Assembly: GCA_963277665.1 (NCBI GenBank)
Contig: OY728163.1
Location: forward strand, 1,909,792,644 to 1,909,856,643
DNA length: 64,000 nt
Direction of reading: 5' to 3'
From: Viscum album
Taxonomy: Eukaryota; Streptophyta; Magnoliopsida; Santalales; Viscaceae
Shown here: positions 1 to 10,655 of the stretch, one piece after another
Layout: the number at the start of each line of letters is the position of its first letter
Numbering within the stretch: the stretch's first letter is position 1
Program-made: the position numbers and the translations under genes
Notes under the pieces: generated by a model
What the model saw: the letters and a program-made list of their open reading frames with translations, nothing else
Databases searched by the model: none
Told to the model about the DNA's origin: nothing

Positions 1-615
1 TTTAAAGTTATTACTTTCATCTTTTAGAAACCTTTTTATCATTCCACTTATTAGGAAGTCCTCTAAGAACACTTTTAACAAGAACACTATTTTAAATATT
101 TTCTCCCAAATAACTCATTTACAGTACTAGTAAATCTATGAAATGTTTTAATAAAATATTTATCATCTCTAGTGTTAAATTCTTCATATTCATCTCTCAA
201 CATACCCAACTTAGTTCTGATATGTTTATCAGAACCAATATGTTTAAATTTCATAATTTTCCAAATGTAATGAGTAGTTTTACATACTAAAACATGAATA
301 TAAAACTTCTTATTTATTTTATAGTATAATATATTCACCAACTTTTAATTCAGAACATAATTTACCACATTATTTCCAACCAATTATTCAGTTTTACCTT
401 CAGGCGGCTTGTATGGATTTTCCATTATCATCTAATGATCATTATTTTGTTGCTTTAAATAAATCTTCAATTCAAGATTTATAATATCCATAATCAGCAC
501 CATCAAAGTGTGGTAGTGTTTGAGGTATCCATCTATCATTCGAACTTGTTATTTAAATCTTAAATAAGATATTTTCCCCTTCATGGTTAACTTGGGAAAT
601 CATTAACATAGATAA
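1..615 (-). pseudogene. Ty1/copia gag fragment, 5' part of a minus-strand element
   Basis: Read on the minus strand from about 610 downward, this matches the start of a copia Gag. Near 485-530 the reading gives a segment like HFDGADYGYYKS, the 'substrate' motif near the Gag N-terminus. At 87-341 an open stretch of 84 codons resembles the UBN2-type Gag core (GSDKHIRTKLGMLRDEYEEF), followed by a segment of the kind LRGLPNKWND near position 1-60. Several in-frame stops and shifts break the frame, so it is a relic. The rest of the element (pol) would lie left of the window. The adjoining primer site and LTR end support the assignment. Lineage within copia is not decided. Confidence 0.7.
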
Positions 616-650
616 TATATATATATATATATATAAAGCTATGGGTATTT

Positions 651-661
651 ATCTGATACCA
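651..661 (-). promoter_or_regulatory. Primer binding site (tRNA-iMet type) of the minus-strand copia relic
   Basis: On the minus strand this reads TGGTATCAGAT, 10 of 11 to the plant initiator-Met primer site TGGTATCAGAG. It lies between the gag relic and an LTR-end-like sequence (minus strand CTCTTGG, then AGTCTAGACC), the usual order for a copia element. Confidence 0.7.
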
Positions 662-1110
662 ATTTTTGGTCTAGACTTAAGATGGAAATATATCCAAGAG
701 GAAGATGAATGGGCCTTATAATAATAAATTAATTTAAAATTTATATATGATATTTATAATTTTTATGCAGTAGAATATAGAAGAAAAAGAACATAATAGA
801 TTTTTATAGTAGTTCAAATATAAATGATCTAAAGTCTACTCTTCACCCCTCTCATGAATTAAGAGTGATGACACCCACTATAACCAATATATTGGAATAT
901 TACAATGACTTTTTACAACCTCGATTCAAAACCTAATTAAAAATCATTTTCCCCCTAGAGGTTTAAACCCAAAACAAACCTGTATTTTTCTTCCTAGAGG
1001 CATGAACCGAACAAACTTCCTTTTCCCCCTAGAGTCACAACCCAATGCCTGACTTTTGATTGGGAGTCACAACAAAAAATACTACCTTTTGATGGGTATT
1101 ATAACATATT
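662..1110 (-). mobile_element. LTR 3'-end portion of the minus-strand copia relic
   Basis: Adjacent to the primer site, the minus strand reads a copia LTR end (a degenerate 'attcatcttcctcttgg' block). Between about 935 and 1110 it holds several spaced copies of a CCCCCTAGAG-type unit. The outer LTR boundary is not visible, and the second LTR would be outside the window. Confidence 0.5.
935..1105. repeat. Degenerate direct repeats 'ttttccccctagag'
   Basis: Copies of TTTTCCCCCTAGAG or TTCTTCCTAGAG, each followed by an AAACCC/AACCC/AACCG-like end, start near 948, 986 and 1021. Two weaker copies (CTTTTGATTGGGAGTCAC, CCTTTTGATGGGTAT) follow. The unit is roughly 35-45 bp and diverged. Confidence 0.55.
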
Positions 1111-2340
1111 ATAATTACTTACACATAATGATATTCGTAAAAATTATATCTATAGAACTAGGTGAATTGATTCAGTGTTTGAGTGTCAAAGCAGTAGTGA
1201 ACTCTCTGGTAGTAAAGGATTAAATAGTTATTATAGTTGAGAGCTATAGATGATCGTCAATGTTTACGACCCATTTTACAGTTCCATAAAATCCAAAACA
1301 CCTTTATCCCTTGATCTATACCTATCAAACTGCATATATTGATTTCATCAATGCACAAATGATTAAACACCATAAGCCCATTTTTGTTCATCTCTTCCAA
1401 TAGATCATACAATTTCTTAATTGAATGCACATGAAATGAAAACTGATGTGGGTTAATTTGATGATATGTAAAATTAAATTCATTTTTTATAGTTATAACA
1501 CATTATTATAATTAATACATTGATATTTAATAATTATAATCAACATTAAAGTCCCTTGGAAAAATCCCATAAATCATGCGAGACAAACTGTTCACATTCT
1601 GACAACATTTAATGTGGAAGTCGTGTTTTCCCAAGAAATGGATGTTAAACTTCAAATCATGTCATAAAAATATAATAAAACAATATAAAAACTATTCTAA
1701 TTTATTTTAAATAATTAATAATTAATTATAGAACAAATAAAACATTAAATATATTCATAATAAATATGCTTCAAATGGAAAATAGAAATGTTACGTAAAA
1801 TAAAGCATATTTATAGATTTTATAATATCTTATATAAATTATAAATTCAAGTAAAAAAATATGGGTTCCATGTAGGATATTTATTTAGGTGATTCAAACT
1901 GGTGAATATACATAAAATAAACTACATGAGTAGATTCACACACCTGATTTCACATGGGCGATTTTAGAAATTTGTAAACAACTTAACTTATAATGATTCG
2001 GACTTAAAACATACCTTAAAGACTGTATAATCATATTTAACTGTAGTTTAATTATATATATATATATATAACTTCATTATATTTCCAAATAATTGATAAT
2101 CACCTTAATCTTACTTCTATAGCTCAAGTTATCATCAAAATATAGTAAAAACATTATTCTAGGAACTATAGAATTCTAAATAAAAACATGCAGTGACTTT
2201 AATCAAAATTATTTATTTATAAAAATCAATTTAGTATTTTTTTTCTTATAATTAAATATAGAAAATTTTGTAATATTTAAAATTGAATAATAATAACTTA
2301 ATTTAGATTATTTTGTCCCATGTTATAATAAAAATATATA
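1111..2340. other. AT-rich sequence without recognisable gene
   Basis: This is probably the continuation of old retrotransposon sequence. It has a short (TA)n run near 2055-2070. A minus-strand reading around 1190-1460 gives a weak amphipathic peptide that I could not assign to a family. Confidence 0.4.
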
Positions 2341-2344
2341 TGAT

Positions 2345-2760
2345 AAATTTACTCATGGTAGGTACCAGAGTAGGTTGATGTAGTCAAGTATCATAGTTAG
2401 GTGACACAGTTAGGTGACTCCCATATAGTAGGTAAATTTTGTTCATGTGGTAGGCTGACACAATCAGGTGACATGATCTGTTGACTCCCACAGGGAAGGT
2501 ATATTTTTTTTTATGTATTCTTGTGACACGTTCATGTGACATGGTTAGTTGACTCCCATACGATAGGTACATTTTGTTCATGTGGTTAGGTGACATGTTC
2601 AAGTGGCATGGTCAGGTAGCATGGTTGGGTGACATGGTCATGTGACATAGTATGGTGACACGGAATAGTGACACTATTAGTTGACACTAATACAGTGGGT
2701 AATTTTCTTCCATAAGATAGGTTTACATGGTTAATTGACTCTCAAATGATTGGTTCCATA
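2345..2760. repeat. Degenerate tandem repeat tract, GTGACA/GACTCCCA units
   Basis: Two motif types are interleaved. Short GGTGACAyGGTyA-type units repeat every 10-20 bp. A longer unit begins GACTCCCA, contains a TAGGTA-like piece and continues ATTTTGTTCATGTGG, near 2417, 2481 and 2551. Decayed forms follow near 2680 and 2738. It resembles the short-period tracts inside the copia LTRs of this window and may mark a decayed LTR. Confidence 0.6.
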
Positions 2761-3070
2761 CTTTACAAAATTTTCAATTTCTAGAATTTTTAAATTTTAG
2801 TTCCAAAATAATTAAAAAAATATTATAACGTCTCAAATGACTTATATATCCTAGTATAACTTCATAATACTAGTAAAACATGTTATAAAATATCAAAAAA
2901 TAAAAAATAATCACATTTTAAGTAAATAAGCATTAATATATTATCATGATTAATCATACTTTACATAATTCAAAATATTTAGACATTTAAAGGAAAAATA
3001 AATACGTATTTGTAATTATAAAAACATAAAGTGGTTCAAAGGGACACTCAATGGTTGTGTTATATAAATG
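2761..3070. other. AT-rich spacer, nothing recognised
   Basis: No coding similarity, terminal repeat or ordered repeat is visible. It precedes the first recognisable pol sequence of copia element A. The integrase and gag expected upstream of RT are missing here. Confidence 0.5.
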
Positions 3071-3074
3071 AAAG

Positions 3075-4450
3075 AGGAATTAAACCATTTAAATAGGAAC
3101 ATGGTATAAGAATTAGTTGATAGACCTTATGACTATCCTGGTATAAGAAAAAATGGGTTTTTAGAAATAAGTAAGATAATATTTGTGTGATAACTTGGAC
3201 TAAATCCACACTTATAGCTAAAGTTTACAATCAATAATAAATCATAGACTCCAAGGATACCTTTTCCTATTTATCTAGATTAGAACCTATTAGTATTATA
3301 TTAGCCTATGCATCATATATAAATTTTAAATTATATTAGGTGGATATAAAATATGCCTTTCTAAAAAGTTTTCTAATGGAGGCAGTTTATGTTAAATAGC
3401 CTCCTATTTTTCAAAATCTCTATTTTCCAAAATCACTTTTTAAACTTACCAAATCACTTTATGGTCTTAAACGATCACCTAGATATTTTTATGATCATTT
3501 ATATTATTTTATTTTATCAAATGGTTTTTCAATAAGTAAGGAAGATACTACTTTATTTAAAAAAATCATCATCATATATCTTGGTAGTGAAAATATATAT
3601 TAATGATATAATTTTAGGTTCTACAAATAAAATATTGTATAATTATTTTTCAAAACTCATAAAAAATAATTTTAAATGAGCATGATGGGTGAATTAAATT
3701 ATTTTTTAGGTTTTCCAATTTAAAAAAAATACTCTATGAATTTTCTAAATAAAATAAAATACATACTTGAATTACATAAAATGTTTTTCCATGAAATTTG
3801 TAAATTACATAATGCTCTTATGATTTCTAATAAAATACTTGACTTAGATAAATCATGGAAACTAGTTTCCAATAAGATTTATATAAGAATAATCATGATT
3901 TTATTATATTTTACTAATAGTAGACTAGATATTATGTTTTTAGTATGTTTTGTGATCAATTTAAATCTAATCGTAAATAATCACACTTAAAAGATGCCAA
4001 ATAATTTTAATGTATTTAAAATGATCAATTGATATTTCCTTACTTTTTCTAAAAACTTTTGATTTTAATTTAATATCATATTATTATGCGTATTTGGTGG
4101 TTGTAGACTAGATAAGAATAGTACTTTTGGAAATTTTCATTTTTTAGGTAAATCCCTGGTATACCGGTCTAGTATGAAGCAACAATCTATTGTATTATCT
4201 ATTATATAAATCAAATATATATTTTATGCTAGTTGTTTTGAACAAGTGTTTTGGATAAAACAAATCTTAATGGAATTTGGATTCAGTTATAATCAAGTAT
4301 CAATTAAATGTGATAACACTAGTGCTATAAAAATTTATAAGAATCCAATAAATCATTAAAAAACAAAGAATATATACTTAAGGAATCCTTTATTAAGAGA
4401 TCACACTCAAAAATTTGATATTTATATTAAGTTTATATCTACATAAAATT
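3075..4450 (+). pseudogene. Copia reverse transcriptase and RNase H relic (element A)
   Basis: Translated across many stops and shifts, this gives ordered RT landmarks. A KKWVFRNK-like block lies near 3150, LAYASYINFKLY near 3300, SLYGLKRSPRYFYD near 3450-3495, and the catalytic box near 3595-3607 reads YIND instead of YVDD. An RNase H section follows at about 4100-4440, with FLGKSLV, FWIKQILMEFGF and a CDNTSAIKI-like motif. The Asp-to-Asn change in the catalytic box, plus stops, makes it non-functional. The conserved order and spacing leave little doubt about the family. Confidence 0.85.
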
Positions 4451-7400
4451 AGTTATCATATACTTTTACTGGGACCCTTGCATGTGAACATTTTTATTTT
4501 ATTAAAAGATAATTGGGTTAATTTGTTTTTAAATAAATTTAATGTATTTTATTTATTCTGATTTAAATGAATTTGTATTCTCTATTCTCTTTATTTTTGT
4601 TGAAATTTAAAAATTGAGTGTTATGCTATATTACATAGTTTACTGATAAGTGAAAATTATTATTATTCATGTTGATTGTTTATTTAAATTTAAAAAATAT
4701 AATTTTATTTCTTTTATTTTATTTATTTATTCATGTTATTTACTTATCATTTAAAAGTTACCCTAAACCAAAAATTGGGTACATAAACACTTTAGGAATT
4801 GAGTATATAACTGAATACAAATTCATCACTTAACCCTTTTTCTAATCACATGTGTAACCTCCTGTTGAATCCAAAACATTGTCTCTAACCTCTCAATCCA
4901 TATATGACCTTCAACTGACATGCTCAAAATGAGAAATTTGAAGTGTGATGATGATGTAAGCTCCAGTTTTTCTAAGAAATTAAAATGGATTGGAAGAATA
5001 TTTCTTTCAGGAAAATCTATATATATGGTGTGGTTAAATACAAAAAAAAAAGTTGTTAAAGAAAGTGATTGAGTATCAAGGTTGGGATTTTGGTTTTGAT
5101 GAGAAAAAATTGGGATTTATTATTTAGGATTAAGTCAATGATTTCCTGATGAATACTGAGTTTCAATTTAATTGGAAAAAGGATGTAATATCATCAAATA
5201 AAAAATAAAAAATAATGGTAGTTTCTTCTTTTAAAATGGAATAAATATTCTATTGTCCACTTGAGGGGGGGTTATTGTAATCAGAAGATTATCGGGACAA
5301 TATTTGTGGATCCAAAATATATGTTCAAGTTTTTTTAAACCTCTATTTTTGAAAAGAAACTAATAAAAGAGTTACCTCCTAAATGGAAATACTTAGGTAA
5401 ATTTTTCAGAATAGTATATCACAAAGAGCATTATATATGGAGAAATTTGTTTTCATGATATGTATTTGATGTATGTTTTCATCAATAATTTGAAGTTAAG
5501 TTGTCTAAGATAAATGTTATAGTTTTTACATCATTGGTGTGATCGAAAAGGGAAGTTAAACTACTACCCTTATGGTAGATTAATTTCTTTAGTTTTAAAG
5601 AATAAGGAAGTAAATTTAAATGAAGGTCTTACGGTGAAGTGACATAAAAGTAATAACCTATCATCAATTATCCTAAATGTGATTGGATATTTCTAGGATT
5701 TTTCTTCAAATTCATTTAATATAGTTGGTCAGTAGAGTATAAAATAGGGGGGTTATATTAAACCTCACTTCTTAATGATGCAAAACCTGTCAAGATGGTT
5801 TATTCTAGGGAAGTAGAGTGGAAAACATAAGTAAGAACTGAGTCTTCCTTTCTATTTATCAGTCCTAAATGTAGTGACTCTATCCATATTCATGAGGGTG
5901 TGGCTACTCAGAGCCAATATACTAGTGAGGTTTTCATATCTACTGAGATATGTCATTATATAGAGATTATTGTTGAGACAACTCCTACTATTTCTAATGA
6001 TAGTCCATCTCAAAATGATTCTATAAGATCTGATGTTTAGAGAAGTCCATATTTAATTGAAGTGCATATAGTAAATGATCCAATTATTACTAGATCACAT
6101 GTTGATAGATAAAGGGATTTTTAACTCTCTATGGAACCTAAAAAGAGTTCCAATACACAAATTATACCATCTTTTCCTTCAAATACAAATGAAGTATCTC
6201 ATTATATTAGCAAAAGTTTAGAAAACATGGGAAATGAACTATTTTATATTGAATTAATGATGGAGCATGATAATATGAGAGAAAATTATTATGATTTAAC
6301 AACAGAGCCCATTTCATGAAAAGTTGGGATCAAAGAAATAAAAGTGACATCTGTCACCAATTCAGATTTTAATAAGTTGTTTGGAATAGTGGATTCCCAA
6401 CATACTATAATTAATAGTCTTTAATCAGATCCACATGTGTTGTAATCTTGTTATAATGTAAGTTATATAGAACTTGAGGAGATGAAATCCTTAATAAGTG
6501 GTTTGAAATATATTTTCCCTACAAATAATGGGTTTAGAGAGATTTTTTCTTTGGTTACATCTCAAAAGGTTGTGTATCATGATTCTTCATCAATAAAATT
6601 AGGTTCAACTCAGGAAGTTCTAGATTAAATCAAAGCTTTTTGAGATGAAGTGAATGGAACTTTACACACTCTAAAAATTGTTGTTTTAAGTCAATTTCAT
6701 TTTATAAATAAGTTTCAGGACTATGCTACAGCTACCTCAAAATCTCCAATTCTTCCATATTTTTAGAATCGAGATAGTTAGATTCTATCTGAGTTAAGTT
6801 CTATATCTTCTCAGATTAAATGTCTTCAAGATGATATTATTTCTCTAGGGATATTGGATAAGATAAAAATGATATTTTTTTCAATTTCATGATACCTAGT
6901 AAGTTATTAAAAAGCCTAGTTTTTTTAGATATGTTCATTAATTACCATGTTGGTTATCTTAAAAAATATCTTAGAGATATGGTATAAGATATTTTGGGGT
7001 TTTCAAATATATATAATGATACAATGTCATTCATAATTGAAACCATAAATAAAAACAATACACTCTTTTTCAAATAATATAAGGAAGTGTATTCAATGGT
7101 TGTGGATCTGTTCAATGTGATAGAATAAAGTTCAGAATCAGATTCATTTTCAAAAGAATATTCACATAATTCCATTCCAGTTATAGGTAGATAGTTGGTT
7201 GTGTACAAACCTCCTATAGTTTCAATTTTAGTTGAGATTCAACCACCTATTAGTGCTGAAGATTTTATGACTTCTCTCAATAATGTTAAGTAAGTTTTTC
7301 ATAATTTTCTAGTGTACTTAAATGCTATAGAACAAAAAATGAAGTCTCTAACTGGTAAACTAATTGATGTGTAGATGTATTTGAATCTAGTTATGAAAAA

Positions 7401-8324
7401 TGATCTTTTAGATATTCCATTTGGAATTTCAAAAGTAGATAATTCCACTGTGCTTAGCCCTCCTATTGACAATAAATATAAAAGTTTTTCTTTAGGGAAA
7501 GTAGAATATCTTAATACATTTATTATAAATAGAATACCAAAAATTTCTCAAATTCATAAGAATTAATTTCTTTTGATTATTAAGATTTTTAAGTATGATG
7601 TTATGACATGGATCAATATGTGTGTTAAAGCCTTGTATTGTTTGATATGAAGAAGACCTCTTGGTCCTAATATTTCTAATACTTCTCATCAAACTAGGAA
7701 AATAATTAAAAGTTTTTATGAACTTTTAGTGAAATCTCAATCAGCAATATCTATATCCAAACCAGATTCAACCTACAAACCTAATCCAACCTCAAAAGAA
7801 CATCCACCAAAACCATAATGGGTTCCTTAACTAATATTTTATAGCTTTATTGTGTGGGTGTATGTTTTTATCATAATGAAATTAATGAAATACTTCATTA
7901 ATTACTTGTTTCTCATGTATTTATTAGTTATTTTTTCATTTGATGTTATTTATCTCTTTTTTTTATTTAATGAAACCATAATCTTTCTATAATTCATATT
8001 CATTTTTCTCACTACATTTACCTACTTTATGAATTTTTAGTGCTACATTAACATGTGTTTTATCTCTATTACCTTTCCTTTTTAATGACACGAAAGGTGG
8101 AGAAATGTTATTTCTTCAAAAACATTTAAAATATAATAAGAGGATAAATATTTTTAAAAAGGGAGAAGTATATATCTTAAAAATGGGAAAAACTCTCCTA
8201 AGGGAAGAAACACTACATTTTAAATCACAAAACTTAATTTTTATTAAACTTTTAAAATTTTCATTTTTAATATATACTACAATATATAATGAATTTTATG
8301 AGTTTCAGAGGGTTTTTTATCGTC
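4451..8324 (+). pseudogene. Post-pol (envelope-like position) region of element A
   Basis: This is about 3.9 kb of decayed coding-like sequence between RNase H and the polypurine tract. Short open stretches remain, for example 6131-6319 (62 codons) and 7375-7566 (63 codons), rich in Ser, Glu, Asn, Lys and Ile. The reading near 7200-7800 has long helical-looking segments followed by a Pro/Ser/Lys-rich end. SIRE-type copia elements carry an extra ORF in this position that has been called envelope-like. Here I see no signal peptide or fusion-peptide pattern, so I name only the position. Confidence 0.5.
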
Positions 8325-8338
8325 AAAAAGGAGGATAT
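8325..8338 (+). promoter_or_regulatory. Polypurine tract of element A
   Basis: AAAAAGGAGGATAT precedes the LTR start. The matching site in element C reads AAAAAGGGAGATAT, which supports the call and sets the LTR boundary. Confidence 0.75.
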
Positions 8339-9590
8339 TCTTAGACTACTACTGTTGATAAAATATATACCATGTACTTTAGGTTTTGATTATCTCAAAT
8401 ACCCTTCATAATTTATTGATAATATTGTTTTCTATGTATATTTATCAGGATTTATTATATTTTAATGTGTTTGGAAGTAAATTTATCTAATTATGGATTC
8501 TGGATGTTTTTGGATGAAATCTATCTAAGTCCATGAAATAGGATATGTGATGATCTTTAGATACCTAGTGAAAATGGATACATCATTCAATATCATATAT
8601 AAAGGAAATGGAAACATAAATCACCAACATCAAATGCCTATGTCACATAAATAACCTATGTGAGGAATCTTCTATGTGGTCATTCTTCTATATAAAATGG
8701 TTATATGGAGTAATCAGATATGTGATCAATCACCTATGTGAGTAATCGATTAAGTGATGAAATTGGTTCTGTAAAGAAATCAACTACATGAATATCCTAT
8801 ATCATTTCAATTTGTTTATGTGAAGAAAAAATAAAATGCCTATGTGATTCAATTTGGCTATGTGAAGTAAAATCACCTACATGGTTTATGTTCATAAATT
8901 TGTCTATGTGCATTAACTTCTTAAAATTATCCACATCATGCTTTTAGTTGGTATTTATTACCGTTAAAACACTCGAGTGGGGTTTTAATAATTTTTTACA
9001 ATATTTAAATACTTTATTACCACTTTAGGGAAATATTTATTATAATAAGATCTAACTACTGAGACTAAATACAAGGATGAAATATTTAATTTTTCTCTAC
9101 TATTGTCAAGGAATTTATGGTAAAAATACTTATCATTGATCTTTGTTTTCAAAGTATCATGTGTAGTGCATGTATTTAAAAATATATAAGGAATAGAAGT
9201 GGTGTACAAGCATGGAATTATACTTGAGAAGTGAAGTTTACAAGAGAACATAGTGAATTATTTTTCTAAAATCTTTAACAATGACACTCTATTTATCTAT
9301 GAAAATAAGGAAGAAGAAGCTGCATTCTCATTAATATTGTTTATTTTCTATACTTTCTATAAGTGGAAAACTCTCCTTAAGCTGATTACTCTTCATATTA
9401 TTTCTCTTAAAGATATTTATTTTTTATGTTAGTTGTATCATACACCTATGAGTTGAAATATTTAAAATATTTTTTCTTTTATGTTTTATTATAAAGGTTC
9501 ATGTTAAAAGAAACTTTGAATATTATTAATTATAAAACTTTTTTTAAGCCTAGTTGAAATCTAATGTTCTTGTATAAAGGGATTACTACT
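8339..9590 (+). mobile_element. 3' LTR of element A, left part
   Basis: It starts directly after the polypurine tract with TCTTAGAC, where TG is expected, so the terminal dinucleotide has mutated. It carries a tract of CTATGTGA-type repeats. It stops at 9590, where the TGT start of gypsy element G1 begins. The LTR resumes at 19311. Confidence 0.7.
8585..8930. repeat. Short-period tract 'CCTATGTGA' in the LTR of element A
   Basis: At least ten diverged copies of a CTATGTGA/CTATGTGG/CTACATG unit are spaced about 18-35 bp apart. The tract lies about 250-600 bp into the LTR, comparable with the TGAGTCA tract of element C. Confidence 0.6.
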
Positions 9591-9944
9591 TGTAATCTAC
9601 CACATCCCAACCTATGAGTTTATTTTATTTTATTATTTATTTGGACTTAAATAATTTTTTCTAGGGTTTGGGTTGACTCTCTGATGAAATTTTTGAGTTT
9701 ATATTAAAAATTGTGCAGTTTGGTGTCGAGGTCATCACTCACACGGGCGGAGCATGATTTAGAAGCTACGCAGCTTTTCCCTGGAAATTGCATGACCATC
9801 TGTTCTCAGAAAATGAAAATAAATAGTTTTTTGTAATTAAAACAAACATTAATTTCATCGTTTAAATTTTTTATTTTCTATAATTTTTATTATTATAAAA
9901 ATGAAATGAATGCCTTTATTATTTTTATTTTACCATTATGATTA

Positions 9945-9983
9945 TTAATATTTTTATTATTATCGTTATTATTTTTATTTTTA

Positions 9984-10024
<41 letters not shown>

Positions 10025-10025
10025 T
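9945..10025. repeat. (ATT)n microsatellite
   Basis: Imperfect then near-perfect ATT triplets inside the LTR. The same position in the right LTR is also an ATT/TTG run, so the microsatellite existed before insertion. Confidence 0.85.
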
Positions 10026-10149
10026 AATCCATAACTAATTAGTTGTTAAAAGATATATTTAATATATATATAAATATATATGTATAGCTTTTTCCTTCTA
10101 TTTTTATTATCTTTTTTAAAACCCTTTTTCTTTGTGGTTTATAATACTA

Positions 10150-10655
10150 CCTCTTTCCCCTGCATGTGGCGCGAGCCCCCCCCCCCACATCGCCGCCTCC
10201 ACTGTGTGCGGCGTGCCCAGTGGCATCGACCCCCCCCCCCCCTTGGCCCTCCTTCCTAACGCACTTAAGTGCTTCCTCGGCTCCTCTTGTACACTATTCA
10301 CCTACTTGGCACATGGCCAGGACCCCTCCCCTTTGTATTCACTCCCCTGCTTCGGCCTCGACCACCACCAGCCACCCCATCTGGTGCCTCCTTAGACTCA
10401 TCCTCCTGCCCGACCTCCACTCAACAACCCCTCGGCCCCTCTTCTTAATGCGTAGCAGCACTGCCACCCTCTCCCAGCCAGCCACCACCACCAGCGGTGC
10501 ACATTTTCAGTGTGTCCCTCCTCCATCCAATGCACCTCACCCTGCCAGCACCGCCCTTTCTGGTGTGAATCCCCCTTGAGCGGCCCCTGCTCTAGCAAAT
10601 CACCTCTGACCTCCTCCTGGTGTAGCGCGCAACCCCCACCCGATCGATAAACCAC
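10150..10655. other. GC-rich block with C-tracts inside the 5' LTR of G1
   Basis: This is about 500 bp of strikingly C-rich sequence within a strongly AT-rich window. It includes runs of 11 C (10176-10186) and 13 C (10230-10242) and many CCACC units. It has an open frame of 137 codons rich in Pro, Ser and Thr. Because the block recurs in the other LTR with shifted frames, I do not treat it as a gene. Confidence 0.8.

Noticed and set aside
1190..1460. Minus-strand reading resembling a pentatricopeptide (PPR) repeat (LYDLLEEMNKNGL)
   Set aside because: Only one unit-like segment, no second repeat in register, and surrounded by stops. Too weak to call a gene fragment.
10166..10579. 137-codon Pro/Ser/Thr-rich open frame in the G1 LTR (and a 178-codon one at 16384-16920)
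   Set aside because: Both lie in the C-rich LTR block. The frames do not correspond between the two LTR copies, and C-rich DNA is poor in stop codons. Composition explains them.
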